Shown: positions 44,332 through 52,562 of the stretch, one piece after another
Position numbering within the stretch: position 1 is the stretch's first letter
Layout of the letters: every line of letters begins with the position of its first letter
Source of the DNA: Alphaproteobacteria bacterium
GTDB lineage: Bacteria; Pseudomonadota; Alphaproteobacteria; Caulobacterales; Maricaulaceae
Assembly: GCA_024742735.1 (NCBI GenBank)
Contig: JANSXV010000001.1
Location: forward strand, 434,001 to 498,000
Length of the DNA stretch: 64,000 bases
Direction: 5' to 3'
Translations under genes and position numbers: made by a program
Notes under the pieces: generated by a model
The model's database searches: none
What the model was told of the DNA's origin: nothing
The model's input: only the letters and a program-made list of their open reading frames with translations

Positions 44332-44348
44332 CTATACGGTTCGTATAG
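44332..44348. promoter_or_regulatory. Palindrome CTATAC-N5-GTATAG, candidate operator of phaC/lipoprotein genes
   Basis: A perfect 6+5+6 inverted repeat in the 98-base divergent region, 34 bases before the phaC ATG and 49 bases from the lipoprotein ATG. The form and length fit a dimeric helix-turn-helix repressor such as a TetR-family protein; no such gene lies nearby. Confidence 0.5.
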
Positions 44349-44381
44349 TTGGTGTCACGCCCTTCCACGGAGTTCACGGTC

Positions 44382-46421
44382 ATGGCTGACGAAACCCCGC
44401 GCAAGACCGCCCCGTCCAGACGCCGGAAACCGGCCGCTGGAGCCGCGAAGAAGCCGGCGGCCAAGGCCAGCGCCGCAGCCAGCAAGGCCACCAGGCCCAG
44501 GCCGGCCGGCAAAGGTGCGAAATCGCCTGCGTCAAAGACGAACTCGGCTCCCAAGGATGCAAAACCGGCCGGCGCCGAAGCGAAACCGGCCGATCCAAAT
44601 GCCGTGAGCTTCAGTTTCGACCAGTTCAACCCGATGAGCCCGGAGGAGCTGGAGCATCTGGAAGAGGTCTCGCGCAACGTCATGCAGACGGCGCTGAAGA
44701 GCCAGAAGCTCATGAGCGATGTCATGCGCCGCTCGCTGGAGGGCGACCAGTCGCTCCTGCCCCAGGCTGACCCGCTGCATGCAACGCCGGAACTGTTGCA
44801 GACCTGGGAGAACATCCTGTCTGACCCTGAGCTTCTGCTTCAGGCTCAGTCCGATCTCTATCGCGGCTATCTCGACCTGTGGTCCGGTGCGACCAAGCGC
44901 CTGTTCAGCGGGGAAGAGACGCCGCCCGCCATAGAGCCTGAGAAGGGCGACAAGCGCTGGCGCTCCAAGGCCTGGTCAGACAACCCCATGTTCGACGCCA
45001 TGAAGCAGTCCTACCTGCTCAATCAGCGCTTCCTCATGGGGCTGGTGTCGGGCGCCAAGGGCGTCGATGAAGCGACCAAACGCAAGGTCCAGTTCGTCAC
45101 CCGGCAGATGGTCGACGCGATGTCGCCGACGAATTTCGCCATGACCAATCCGGACGTGCTGGAAGAGACCTACAAGACCCGCGGTGAGAATCTCACACGC
45201 GGGCTCATGCACCTGGTCAGCGATCTGGAGCGCGGCGACGGGCGCCTGGCTCTGTCGCAGACCGACATGGAAGGCTTCGAGGTCGGCAAGGATCTGGCCG
45301 CCACGCCCGGCGAAGTGATTTTCCGCAACGAAGTCATGGAGCTGATCCAGTACGCGCCCTCCACAGATAAGGTCCGCAAGCGCCCGCTGCTGATCGCGCC
45401 GCCCTGGATCAACAAATTCTACATCATGGACCTGCGCGAGAAGAGCTCGATGATCCGTTGGCTGGTGGGTCAGGGCTTCACGGTCTTCCTGATCAGCTGG
45501 GTCAATCCCGCCCCGGACATGAAGGACGCCACCTTCGAGGACTATATCCGTAAGGGCCTGTTCACCGCGCTGGAGAAGGTCGAGGAGTCCACCGGCGAGC
45601 GTCAGGTCGACACGGTGGGCTACTGCATCGGCGGCACCATGCTGGGTACGGCGCTGGCCTTGATGGCGAAGGAAGGCGATGACCGGATCGCGTCAGCCAC
45701 CTTCTTCGCCGCCCAGCATGACTTTGAACTGGCCGGCGAGCTTCTGGTGTTCATCGACGAAGAATGGTTCGGCGAGATCGAACGCCTCATGGACGCCCAG
45801 GGAGGCGTGCTGGACGGGCGGACCATGGCCGACACGTTCAACATGCTGCGAAGCAACGACCTGATCTGGTCGTTCGTGATCAACAACTACCTGCTCGGCC
45901 GCCAGCCCCAAGCCTTTGACCTTCTGTACTGGAACGCCGACCAGACCCGCATGCCCAAGCGGCTGCATCTGTATTATCTCGACACCTTCTATCGAAAGAA
46001 CATGCTGGCGAAAGGCCAGCTGGAGCTGGGCGGGCATCGCCTGAGCCTTTCGGACGTGAAGATCCCGATCTTCATGCAGGCCTCCAAGGAGGACCACATC
46101 GCTCCGGCTGACAGCGTCTATCGCTCCGCCAAGCTGTTCGGTGGTCCGGTCCAGTACATGATGGCCGGATCCGGCCATATCGCCGGCGTGGTCAATCATC
46201 CCGACGCCAACAAGTACCAGCACTGGGTCAACACCAGGCTGCCCGAAAGCCGCGAAGACTGGCTCGCCGAGGCCGAGGAACATCCAGGTTCATGGTGGAT
46301 GCACTGGAAGGACTGGCTTTACGCCATGGACAGCGAACTGGTCCCCGCGCGCGAGCCCGGCGGCGGCAAGCTGGAGCCGATCTGCCCGGCCCCTGGCGAG
46401 TACGTGAAGGTGAGGAGCTAA
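44382..46421 (+). CDS. phaC: Class I poly(3-hydroxyalkanoate) synthase with Ala/Lys-rich N-terminal extension
   Basis: A 679-residue PHA synthase, about 80-100 residues longer than usual. Residues about 7-72 are a low-complexity Ala/Lys/Pro stretch like the histone-H1-like tails of PhaF-type phasins; the synthase domain starts near SFDQFNPMSPEEL. The catalytic triad is visible: Cys415 in the lipase-like box GYCIGG, Asp571 (KEDHIAP) and His599 (GSGHIAG). RPLLIAPPWINKFYIMDL is typical. The ATG at 44382 follows a palindrome that may be an operator. It polymerises 3-hydroxyacyl-CoA to storage polyester. No phaA/phaB or phasin gene is adjacent. Confidence 0.95.
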   Translation: MADETPRKTAPSRRRKPAAGAAKKPAAKASAAASKATRPRPAGKGAKSPASKTNSAPKDAKPAGAEAKPADPNAVSFSFDQFNPMSPEELEHLEEVSRNVMQTALKSQKLMSDVMRRSLEGDQSLLPQADPLHATPELLQTWENILSDPELLLQAQSDLYRGYLDLWSGATKRLFSGEETPPAIEPEKGDKRWRSKAWSDNPMFDAMKQSYLLNQRFLMGLVSGAKGVDEATKRKVQFVTRQMVDAMSPTNFAMTNPDVLEETYKTRGENLTRGLMHLVSDLERGDGRLALSQTDMEGFEVGKDLAATPGEVIFRNEVMELIQYAPSTDKVRKRPLLIAPPWINKFYIMDLREKSSMIRWLVGQGFTVFLISWVNPAPDMKDATFEDYIRKGLFTALEKVEESTGERQVDTVGYCIGGTMLGTALALMAKEGDDRIASATFFAAQHDFELAGELLVFIDEEWFGEIERLMDAQGGVLDGRTMADTFNMLRSNDLIWSFVINNYLLGRQPQAFDLLYWNADQTRMPKRLHLYYLDTFYRKNMLAKGQLELGGHRLSLSDVKIPIFMQASKEDHIAPADSVYRSAKLFGGPVQYMMAGSGHIAGVVNHPDANKYQHWVNTRLPESREDWLAEAEEHPGSWWMHWKDWLYAMDSELVPAREPGGGKLEPICPAPGEYVKVRS

Positions 46422-46422
46422 A

Positions 46423-46809
46423 GTGCCGGGTTTCTCTCCTGGCGACTATGCCAGCCGCAAGCCATCGGAAGATCATACATGGTGGTTCACGCCAGAGGCG
46501 CCGCACTACAGATTTTTCAGCCGTCACCAGGTCGAGGAAAATCGTTGGGTGGGGCTCGCTGATTACGAATTCAAGGACGGCACATCACTGCCCAGAACTC
46601 TCGGACTTATTCAAAACGCTTTTATCATCGACAACGAAAATCGAGTGGTGAAACAACTCATTGCGAAAACTATGGTTCAAATGGAGTCCTATATCGTCCG
46701 TGTGGATGGGGCCGATCCGGTCTACCTTTATACGTTCAGGGGCGACGTCCATCGGCTGGACGTTCGCAATCTGGAGCTAGAATTCAGTCACATCATTCAG
46801 AAGTACTAA
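46423..46809 (+). CDS. Hypothetical protein, lower-GC orphan
   Basis: A 128-residue protein, not recognised. It starts at GTG one base after the phaC stop, with AGGAG at the end of phaC. The composition is clearly less GC-rich than the neighbours, with more Asn/Lys/Ile/Phe and AT-ending codons, suggesting recent transfer. It has several aromatic residues (Trp20, Trp21, Tyr/Phe clusters), no signal peptide and no membrane segment. Function unknown; co-transcription with phaC is likely from spacing. Confidence 0.65.
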   Translation: MPGFSPGDYASRKPSEDHTWWFTPEAPHYRFFSRHQVEENRWVGLADYEFKDGTSLPRTLGLIQNAFIIDNENRVVKQLIAKTMVQMESYIVRVDGADPVYLYTFRGDVHRLDVRNLELEFSHIIQKY

Positions 46810-46822
46810 CCCTATATGGCCC

Positions 46823-47335
46823 TCATCGCCCCGCCGCCTCGAACTTCTTCAGCGCCTCATCCACCGGATACTCGCTCGTGCCCACCGTCTCGTAGCGCCG
46901 GCGTGCTTCTTCCTCGAAAGCGCCAATGAGATAGCGGATGGCGCGGGTGCGGTTGGTGTCGACCAGCATCTGCAGGACCGGATTGCCGAAGCGGTAGCGG
47001 ATCCAGAAATCCACCAGGGTCGAGCCGTCATCCAACGCATGGAAGCGCCACTGATTGGCCAGGTCATGGAACGGGCCGGCGATGTAGTCGACATCGATCA
47101 GCCGTTCTGACCTGTCGAGGCGCACGCGCGTTGAGAATTTCTCGCGGACGAAGCGGTAGCGCACGCGCGCCTCGGCATCGAGGACGCCGGTCCCCTCCTC
47201 CACCTGGTCGCGCGTCACGCGCATGGCGCTGATCAGCTTGATGAATTTGGGATAGGCCCGGACATCGCTGACGAGGTCGAACAGATCGTCCGGCCTGTGG
47301 CGCAGGCGAAGGCGCTCCACATGCTCCGCGCTCAT
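46823..47335 (-). CDS. RatA/COQ10 family START-like protein
   Basis: A 170-residue START/polyketide-cyclase-like protein. HRPDDLFDLVSDVRAYPKFIKLISAMRV, LDAEARVRYRFVREKFSTRVRLD and the C-terminal FGNPVLQMLVDTNRTRAIRYLIGAFEEEARRRY are typical of the RatA/Coq10 group. Coq10 binds ubiquinone and is needed for efficient respiration; the 'toxin RatA' name comes from E. coli and may not apply. It lies eight bases after lipA on the same strand, an arrangement common in alphaproteobacteria. Confidence 0.92.
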   Translation of the reverse strand: MSAEHVERLRLRHRPDDLFDLVSDVRAYPKFIKLISAMRVTRDQVEEGTGVLDAEARVRYRFVREKFSTRVRLDRSERLIDVDYIAGPFHDLANQWRFHALDDGSTLVDFWIRYRFGNPVLQMLVDTNRTRAIRYLIGAFEEEARRRYETVGTSEYPVDEALKKFEAAGR

Positions 47336-47343
47336 CGGAACGC

Positions 47344-48312
47344 TCAGGCCTTCCGGCCGGCCGCCAGCGCCGCCTCACGGGCCTCGCGCAGCTTCTTGAA
47401 GTCGTCCCCGGCGTGATAGCTTGAGCGGGTCAGCGGCGTCGCGGAGACCATCAGGAAGCCCTTGGCCCGGGCGATGGTCTCGTAGCCCTTGAACTCTTCC
47501 GGCGTCACGTAGCGTGCGACGGCGGCGTGCTTGCGCGTGGGCTGCAGGTACTGGCCGATGGTCAGGAAATCGATGCCGGCCGAACGCATGTCGTCCATGA
47601 CCTGCATCACCTCCTCCTTGGTTTCACCCAGGCCGACCATGATGCCGGACTTGGTGAACTGGGAGGGATCACGCTCCTTCACGCGCTCCAGAAGGCGCAG
47701 GGAGTGGTAATAGCGCGAGCCGGGCCGGATGGAGAGATACAGCCGCGGCACGGTCTCCAGATTGTGGTTGAACACGTCCGGCCTGGCGTCGATGACGATT
47801 TCCGCCGCGCCGGGCTTCCTCAGGAAATCCGGGGTCAGGATCTCGATCGTCGTGCCCGGGCAGTGGGCGCGGATCTGGCGAATCACTTCGGCGAAATGCT
47901 CCGCGCCGCCATCGGCCAGATCATCGCGGTCCACCGAGGTGATCACCACGTGCTTCAGGCCCATGGTCGCGGTCGCCTCGGCCACGCGTCGCGGCTCGTC
48001 AGGGTCCAGCGCGTTGGGCAGGCCGGTCTTCACATTGCAGAAGCTGCACGCGCGCGTGCACGTGTCGCCCATGATCATGAAGGTGGCGTGCTTTTCCGCC
48101 CAGCACTCGCCGATATTGGGGCAGCCGGCCTCCTCGCACACCGTGACGAGATTGTTCTCCTTCACCGTCTTGCGGGTCTCGGCGAAGACCCCGCCGGCGG
48201 GCGCTTTGACCCGGATCCAGTCAGGTTTGCGCAGGACTTCGGTGTCCGGGCGCTTCTGCTTTTCCGGATGCCGGGCGGCGCGGGCGGATTTTGCGTCTAT
48301 GAGCGTAGCCAT
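47344..48312 (-). CDS. lipA: Lipoyl synthase
   Basis: A 322-residue radical-SAM enzyme that inserts two sulfurs into octanoyl chains. Both cluster motifs are present: the auxiliary CxxxxCxxxxxC ([12 protein letters not shown]) and the radical-SAM CTRACSFCN, with [10 protein letters not shown]-like and [37 protein letters not shown] downstream. I use the ATG at 48312 ([18 protein letters not shown]); the frame is open to 48363. It serves the lpdA product encoded 2.6 kb upstream; three envelope genes intervene. Confidence 0.97.
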   Translation of the reverse strand: MATLIDAKSARAARHPEKQKRPDTEVLRKPDWIRVKAPAGGVFAETRKTVKENNLVTVCEEAGCPNIGECWAEKHATFMIMGDTCTRACSFCNVKTGLPNALDPDEPRRVAEATATMGLKHVVITSVDRDDLADGGAEHFAEVIRQIRAHCPGTTIEILTPDFLRKPGAAEIVIDARPDVFNHNLETVPRLYLSIRPGSRYYHSLRLLERVKERDPSQFTKSGIMVGLGETKEEVMQVMDDMRSAGIDFLTIGQYLQPTRKHAAVARYVTPEEFKGYETIARAKGFLMVSATPLTRSSYHAGDDFKKLREAREAALAAGRKA

Positions 48313-48365
48313 GGCGCGGAACATGGACCTGTCAGGGGGAAGGTTCAAGCAGGCGGGCGCCAAGT

Positions 48366-48397
48366 AAAAGGCCCGGCGAACATCTGTCCGCCGGGCC
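48366..48397 (-). terminator. Rho-independent terminator of the polymer-forming/lipoprotein genes
   Basis: Perfect nine-base stem GGCCCGGCG (48370-48378) / CGCCGGGCC (48389-48397), ten-base loop, followed on the minus strand by TTTT. It lies downstream of the bactofilin-like gene and isolates lipA from it. Confidence 0.8.
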
Positions 48398-48425
48398 CTC
48401 GTCTCACGCCTTCAGGTCTTGAGGA

Positions 48426-49685
48426 TCAGACCGCAACGGCCGCGCCGTCGATCACCGGCCCGTCATCGCGCGTCTGACGGTCGAAGATCGCCAGCGTCCA
48501 GGCGCCGAAGCCGATGCAGTTCACGATCAGACCGATGAGAATGCCGATCGGCGGAACCACATGCAGCGCTGTGATCACCAGCATGACCGCCCCCAGCGAA
48601 CCGACCCGCAACAGGAAGCCAGCCTGACCGCCAGACCGGTTGAACACCAGGTCCCCGATCACCACGCCGCCGAAGACGAAGGCGAGGAAGTACATGATCG
48701 GTGTCGCCAGGATCACAAGCGGCGCCAGCAGGATGCCGACCACGGTCGCCACGAGCAGCACCGCGAGCGTCAGCATGATCAGCCAGAACGTCGCGTACAG
48801 GATCAGGCCCAGACCACCGGACACCCACGGCCGTGCGCGGAAGCGCTCGGAGATGCGGCCCATGGAACGCGGGAAGAGCAACGCGATAAAGACGCCCAGG
48901 ATGAAGGCGCTGGAAGCGAACACGCCTCCGACCGCCCAGAATCCCGGCCAGTCGGCGAACCGGATGTTCGGACCATCAAATTCGATATCGTCCATGTCGA
49001 ACCGGGTCTCGATATATTCCAGCTCGCCCACCTGCGCGCCTTCGTCGATACTGGGCCGGTTGGGCGAGCGCACGGTCACCGGGCCGGTGATCACCGCCGC
49101 ATCGTCGATGAACACCTCGCGGGCGTAGATCTCCAGCGGACCCTCCACGACCCCGCTGATATGAACTTCAGCGCCGCGAAGCTCGGTCCTGCCCGATGAG
49201 CGGCCTTCCATATAGACTTCGCGCGCGGCGATATTGGCGCCGCCGGCCAGGTGAGCGGAGGGTTCGATCACGACCAAGGCCCCGCGAATCTCGGCCTGAC
49301 CGCCGACCATCGCGGACACCACGACATCCGCGGCGCCGATCTCCAGGTCGCCGAGAACAGAATTCATCACAGACACCGATGCGCCGAAGAGCTCGGCGTC
49401 ACCTGCGACTTCGCCGTCCATATTGATGTCGGCGGCCGCGATGGTGAGGTCCTGGCCCACGTTCACCTCGAACTGAACGTCAGCGGCGGCGACGAACACG
49501 TCCCCGCGAACTGTGCCGGACGCGTTCACGTCGGCGGCGAAGATCCGGACGTCGTCCGTTTCATTGAGCTCAAGATTGAGGTCACCGCCGATATACTGGC
49601 CGGCGAGGGCTGGCGCGCTTGCGGCCCCAACGATCAGGGCTGCGGCGGCGAAACTGCGAAGGCGCTTGAAGAAATCAGTCATCAT
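48426..49685 (-). CDS. Polymer-forming (bactofilin-like) repeat protein fused to membrane domain
   Basis: A 419-residue protein with signal peptide (MMTDFFKRLRSFAAAALIVGAASAPALA), then a right-handed beta-helix-like array of short Gly/Val/Ala repeats (about 30-230; for example GDVFVAAADVQFE, DLTIAAADINMDG, GDLEIGAADVVVS), and a C-terminal half with about five membrane helices (about 270-405). The array resembles the polymer-forming cytoskeletal/bactofilin fold but is exported and membrane-tethered. GAAGGAAGG precedes the start; the frame is open to 49787. Same strand as the lipoprotein gene 16 bases upstream. Confidence 0.82.
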   Translation of the reverse strand: MMTDFFKRLRSFAAAALIVGAASAPALAGQYIGGDLNLELNETDDVRIFAADVNASGTVRGDVFVAAADVQFEVNVGQDLTIAAADINMDGEVAGDAELFGASVSVMNSVLGDLEIGAADVVVSAMVGGQAEIRGALVVIEPSAHLAGGANIAAREVYMEGRSSGRTELRGAEVHISGVVEGPLEIYAREVFIDDAAVITGPVTVRSPNRPSIDEGAQVGELEYIETRFDMDDIEFDGPNIRFADWPGFWAVGGVFASSAFILGVFIALLFPRSMGRISERFRARPWVSGGLGLILYATFWLIMLTLAVLLVATVVGILLAPLVILATPIMYFLAFVFGGVVIGDLVFNRSGGQAGFLLRVGSLGAVMLVITALHVVPPIGILIGLIVNCIGFGAWTLAIFDRQTRDDGPVIDGAAVAV

Positions 49686-49701
49686 TGTTCCTTCCTTCCG
49701 C

Positions 49702-49953
49702 TTAATTGCGGGCACGCACGTCGCCGTGCGCGTTTGGGCGAGCGTCTGCGGCGTCGCCGCGGCGAGTGTCGGTGTCCAGGGCGTCACCGGCGGTCTTGTC
49801 GCCGCCGTCTGATGCGCTGGAGTCCGAAGACTGGTTGATCAGCCGGACGCGTTCTCCGTCGGAGGCCTGGCCCGATGAGGCCAGCTCCACGTCGATGCAG
49901 GCTGTCAACATGATCGCCGTTGCGGCGGCGACTGTGAGGAGGAGACGTTTCAC
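49702..49953 (-). CDS. Small putative lipoprotein
   Basis: An 83-residue protein starting at GTG (49953) with lipoprotein signal (V/M)KRLLLTVAAATAIMLTAC, lipobox LTAC. The rest is a Ser/Asp/Gly-rich linker ending in charged residues (TDTRRGDAADARPNAHGDVRARN), without a recognisable domain. An in-frame ATG at 49992 would place the tandem operator inside the coding region, so I prefer the GTG. Probably co-transcribed with the downstream polymer-forming gene. Confidence 0.65.
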   Translation of the reverse strand: MKRLLLTVAAATAIMLTACIDVELASSGQASDGERVRLINQSSDSSASDGGDKTAGDALDTDTRRGDAADARPNAHGDVRARN

Positions 49954-49990
49954 GGGGTTTGCCCCTTTTGCTTCGTCTGTACGACCAACC

Positions 49991-50026
49991 ATATCGAAAC
50001 TCGATATCATATCGAAACTCGATATC
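49991..50026. promoter_or_regulatory. Two tandem 18-bp palindromic operators
   Basis: The 18-mer ATATCGAAACTCGATATC occurs twice in direct, gapless tandem (49991-50008, 50009-50026). Each is an inverted repeat ATATCGA-AAC-TCGATAT. They lie 40-75 bases upstream of the lipoprotein start in an AT-rich stretch, where a repressor or activator site is expected. The cognate regulator is not in the window. Confidence 0.6.
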
Positions 50027-50047
50027 AAATAGTTTTTTTTCGAAAAA

Positions 50048-50063
50048 CGATAAATTTTTATCG
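50048..50063. promoter_or_regulatory. AT-rich palindrome CGATAAA-TT-TTTATCG
   Basis: A perfect 7+2+7 inverted repeat 21 bases beyond the tandem operators, within an AT-rich segment (50027-50062) unlike the surrounding DNA. It is probably part of the same promoter region, either an operator half-related to TATCGA or a -10/-35 element. Confidence 0.4.
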
Positions 50064-50085
50064 AATGCCTTGGGATTCCAGGGAA

Positions 50086-50115
50086 AGAAAAAGGCCTGCG
50101 GCGGGACCGCAGGCC
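50086..50115 (-). terminator. Rho-independent terminator after the secreted repeat gene
   Basis: GGCCTGCGG (50093-50101), five-base loop, CCGCAGGCC (50107-50115), then on the minus strand a T-rich run (TTTTTCTTT). Lies 28 bases after the stop of the gene at 50144-50824. Confidence 0.82.
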
Positions 50116-50143
50116 TTGTCGCGTTCGCCAGTGGGCGGAGCGT

Positions 50144-50824
50144 CTAGTCGCAGCGCTCGCCTTCGCGCGCGGTGTAGCGCACCTGGGAGACATCGACGCC
50201 GCTTGCGAAGACCGGGGGGCTGTCAGCCAGCACGGTGATCGGACCGGCGAAGCTCGCGTCCGCGCCGAATGTCACTTCATGGGCGCAGATCGACGCGCCG
50301 CCGGGCAGACGCCCGTTGATCTCCACTTCCGAGCGGTCGCCGCGGGGCTGACCGCGCCAGTTACGCTCCCGGCCGGAGCCCTTGATGACGACCTCACCCC
50401 TCGCCTCGCCAGCGAACTCCAGGGCCCCGACCGTGGCCGTCAGGCCCTCAGCGAAGTCCCCTGTCAGCTCGGCCGCGCCGGCGTTCAGCTCGACCGGTCC
50501 CGCGAAAGATCCGTTCAGCTCCACCGCGCCGCCATTGATCAGGGTCGCCCCGCCGACGGACCCGGTGACATCGGCTGCTCCGCCATTGACTTCCAGGTCG
50601 CCGCCGATGCGCGCGTCCACATCAACCGCGCCGCCGTTCATCTCGACCCAGCCGCCGACGCGCCCGCTCAGGCTGATGGCGGCGCCGTTCATCTCCACAT
50701 TGCCGTCGGTGTCGACGTTGCGGCTGCCGGCGATGCCGTCAAACGTGGTGGTCGGCCCGCTCTGGGCCTGGACGCAGCCGGCCGTCAGCGACAGCGCGGC
50801 GGCGGCGAGTACGATCAATCTCAT
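50144..50824 (-). CDS. Secreted beta-helix-like repeat protein
   Basis: A 226-residue protein with an N-terminal export signal (MRLIVLAAAALSLTAGCVQAQ; an LTAGC could serve as lipobox). The mature part is a series of about 10-residue repeats of the form NGGAVxVxGxxGGxVEL (GGWVEMNGGAVDVD, GGDLEVNGGAADVT, GGATLINGGAVELN), as in DUF4097/polymer-forming beta-helix proteins. GAGGACAGG precedes the ATG. The C-terminal region (CAHEVTFGADASFAGPITVLADSPP) echoes the neighbouring polymer-forming protein, suggesting common origin. It has its own terminator, so it is a separate transcript. Confidence 0.78.
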   Translation of the reverse strand: MRLIVLAAAALSLTAGCVQAQSGPTTTFDGIAGSRNVDTDGNVEMNGAAISLSGRVGGWVEMNGGAVDVDARIGGDLEVNGGAADVTGSVGGATLINGGAVELNGSFAGPVELNAGAAELTGDFAEGLTATVGALEFAGEARGEVVIKGSGRERNWRGQPRGDRSEVEINGRLPGGASICAHEVTFGADASFAGPITVLADSPPVFASGVDVSQVRYTAREGERCD

Positions 50825-50938
50825 ATCCTGTCCTCTCGACTTCGTGGACGGCGGAACGCCGGCCTCAGCGACACGATGCTTCCGGCGGTTTGCCTGGATG
50901 CAGCCGTCAGATGAAATCTTGGACAGGTTCCAGCGACG

Positions 50939-52351
50939 TCAGATGTGGATGACGCGGTCGTACGCATCCAGGACGGACTCGTGCATCATCTCGCTCAGCG
51001 TCGGATGCGGGAAGATCGTATGCATGAGTTCCGCTTCGGTGGTCTCAAGCGTCTTGCCGACCGCGTAGCCCTGGATCAGCTCGGTGACTTCCGCACCCAC
51101 CATGTGGGCGCCCAGCAGCTCGCCGGTTTCAGCGTTGAAGATCGTCTTCACCAGGCCCTGGTCCTCGCCCAGAGCGATGGCCTTGCCGTTTCCGACAAAC
51201 GGGAACCGCCCGACGCGGATCTTGTGACCGGCCTCTTTGGCCTTCGCCTCGGTCAGGCCGACGCTGGCCACCTGGGGATGGCAATAAGTGCATCCGGGAA
51301 TGTTTGTCTTGTCCATGGGATGGGGGCTCTGGCCGGCGATCGCCTCGACGCAAATCACGCCCTCATGGCTGGCCTTATGGGCGAGCCATGGCGCCCCGGT
51401 CACGTCACCGATGGCGTAAAGCCCTTTCACCCCAGTCCGGCCGTAACCGTCCGCGACCACATGACCGCGCTCGACCGTGACGCCGAGATCCTCAAGGCCA
51501 AGCCCTTCGACATTGCCGGTGATTCCGATGGCGAGAATCACCTTGTCCACGTGTAGCGTCTCGGACTTGCCGGACTTCAGCTTGATCTCGGCCTTTACGC
51601 CGTCAGCGCCCGACTTGAGGCCGCCGACCTGGGCTTCAGTGTGAATGGTGACGCCGCGCTTCTTGAAGGCCTTTTGCGCGAAGGCGGAGATTTCCGCATC
51701 CTCAGCCGGCAGGATCCGGTCGACCATCTCCACCACGGTCACATCCGCGCCCATGGCGTCGTAGAAGCTGGCGAACTCCATGCCGATGGCGCCTGATCCG
51801 ATCACCAGCAGGGAGTTCGGCATGGCGTCAGGGACCATGGCCTCCTTGTAGGTCCAGATATGCTTGCCGTCGGGCGCCAGACCAGCTTGAGGAATCGTCC
51901 GCGCACGCGCGCCCGTCGCCAGGATGACGTGATTGGCGGAGTGCGAGGTCTCACCGTCCTTGCCTTTCACGACGACCTTCGGCGCTTCGCCGCCCTTCTC
52001 AAGGCGGGCCTCGCCTTCGATCACTTCGATCTTGTGCTTCTTCATAAGCATCGAAACGCCGGAAGACAGCCGCCCGGCGACTTTGCGCGAGCGTTTCACG
52101 ATCGCATCGAGGTCAAATCCGATATTGTCAGCCTTCAGCCCGAATTCCGCCGCCCGGTGGAACAGCTCATAGATGTCTGCCGTGCGAAGCAGCGCCTTGG
52201 TGGGGATGCAACCCCAATTGAGGCAGACGCCGCCCATGTGCTCGCGCTCGACGACAGCGGTCTTGAAGCCCAGCTGGGCAGCCCGGATCGCGGCGACGTA
52301 TCCCCCCGGCCCTCCGCCAATCACGATGATGTCAAACGTCGAGCCGGCCAT
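50939..52351 (-). CDS. lpdA: Dihydrolipoyl dehydrogenase
   Basis: A 470-residue E3 component of 2-oxoacid dehydrogenase complexes, oxidising dihydrolipoamide with FAD and NAD+. FAD motif [21 protein letters not shown], redox-active disulfide [18 protein letters not shown] motif [39 protein letters not shown] and the C-terminal [17 protein letters not shown] with the catalytic His-Glu pair are all present. AGGAGA precedes the ATG. lipA follows after an inserted three-gene envelope block. Confidence 0.97.
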   Translation of the reverse strand: MAGSTFDIIVIGGGPGGYVAAIRAAQLGFKTAVVEREHMGGVCLNWGCIPTKALLRTADIYELFHRAAEFGLKADNIGFDLDAIVKRSRKVAGRLSSGVSMLMKKHKIEVIEGEARLEKGGEAPKVVVKGKDGETSHSANHVILATGARARTIPQAGLAPDGKHIWTYKEAMVPDAMPNSLLVIGSGAIGMEFASFYDAMGADVTVVEMVDRILPAEDAEISAFAQKAFKKRGVTIHTEAQVGGLKSGADGVKAEIKLKSGKSETLHVDKVILAIGITGNVEGLGLEDLGVTVERGHVVADGYGRTGVKGLYAIGDVTGAPWLAHKASHEGVICVEAIAGQSPHPMDKTNIPGCTYCHPQVASVGLTEAKAKEAGHKIRVGRFPFVGNGKAIALGEDQGLVKTIFNAETGELLGAHMVGAEVTELIQGYAVGKTLETTEAELMHTIFPHPTLSEMMHESVLDAYDRVIHI

Positions 52352-52525
52352 AAGCGTCTCCTGAGCAATATTCTGTGAGACTGCTTGTGAACAGGCGCAG
52401 GCGTGAAATCAACCGGGCAATACGCTAGGACCCGAGAGCTTGGTTAACAGGCATACAACCATACCGGGACGCCAAAATAAGATTTTCCTTTCAGTTGTTC
52501 GCGATCGGAGGCAGAGTTGTACGGT

Positions 52526-52542
52526 CGTCAGCCCCTCTGACG
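52526..52542 (+). other. Small leader hairpin before the collar-protein operon
   Basis: CGTCAG (52526-52531), five-base loop, CTGACG (52537-52542), ending just before the GGGAGGAA ribosome-binding site of the first tail-collar gene. It could influence translation or mRNA stability. Confidence 0.35.
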
Positions 52543-52562
52543 GCGATGCTGGGAGGAATTAA

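Noticed and set aside
46823-47335. Toxin-antitoxin system (RatA)
   Set aside because: No antitoxin or RnfH partner is next to it, and the lipA linkage and sequence fit the Coq10-like respiratory role better.
49954-50193. N-terminal extension of the small lipoprotein to 50193
   Set aside because: It would read through the tandem operators and a terminator stem; the lipoprotein signal starts cleanly at the GTG at 49953.
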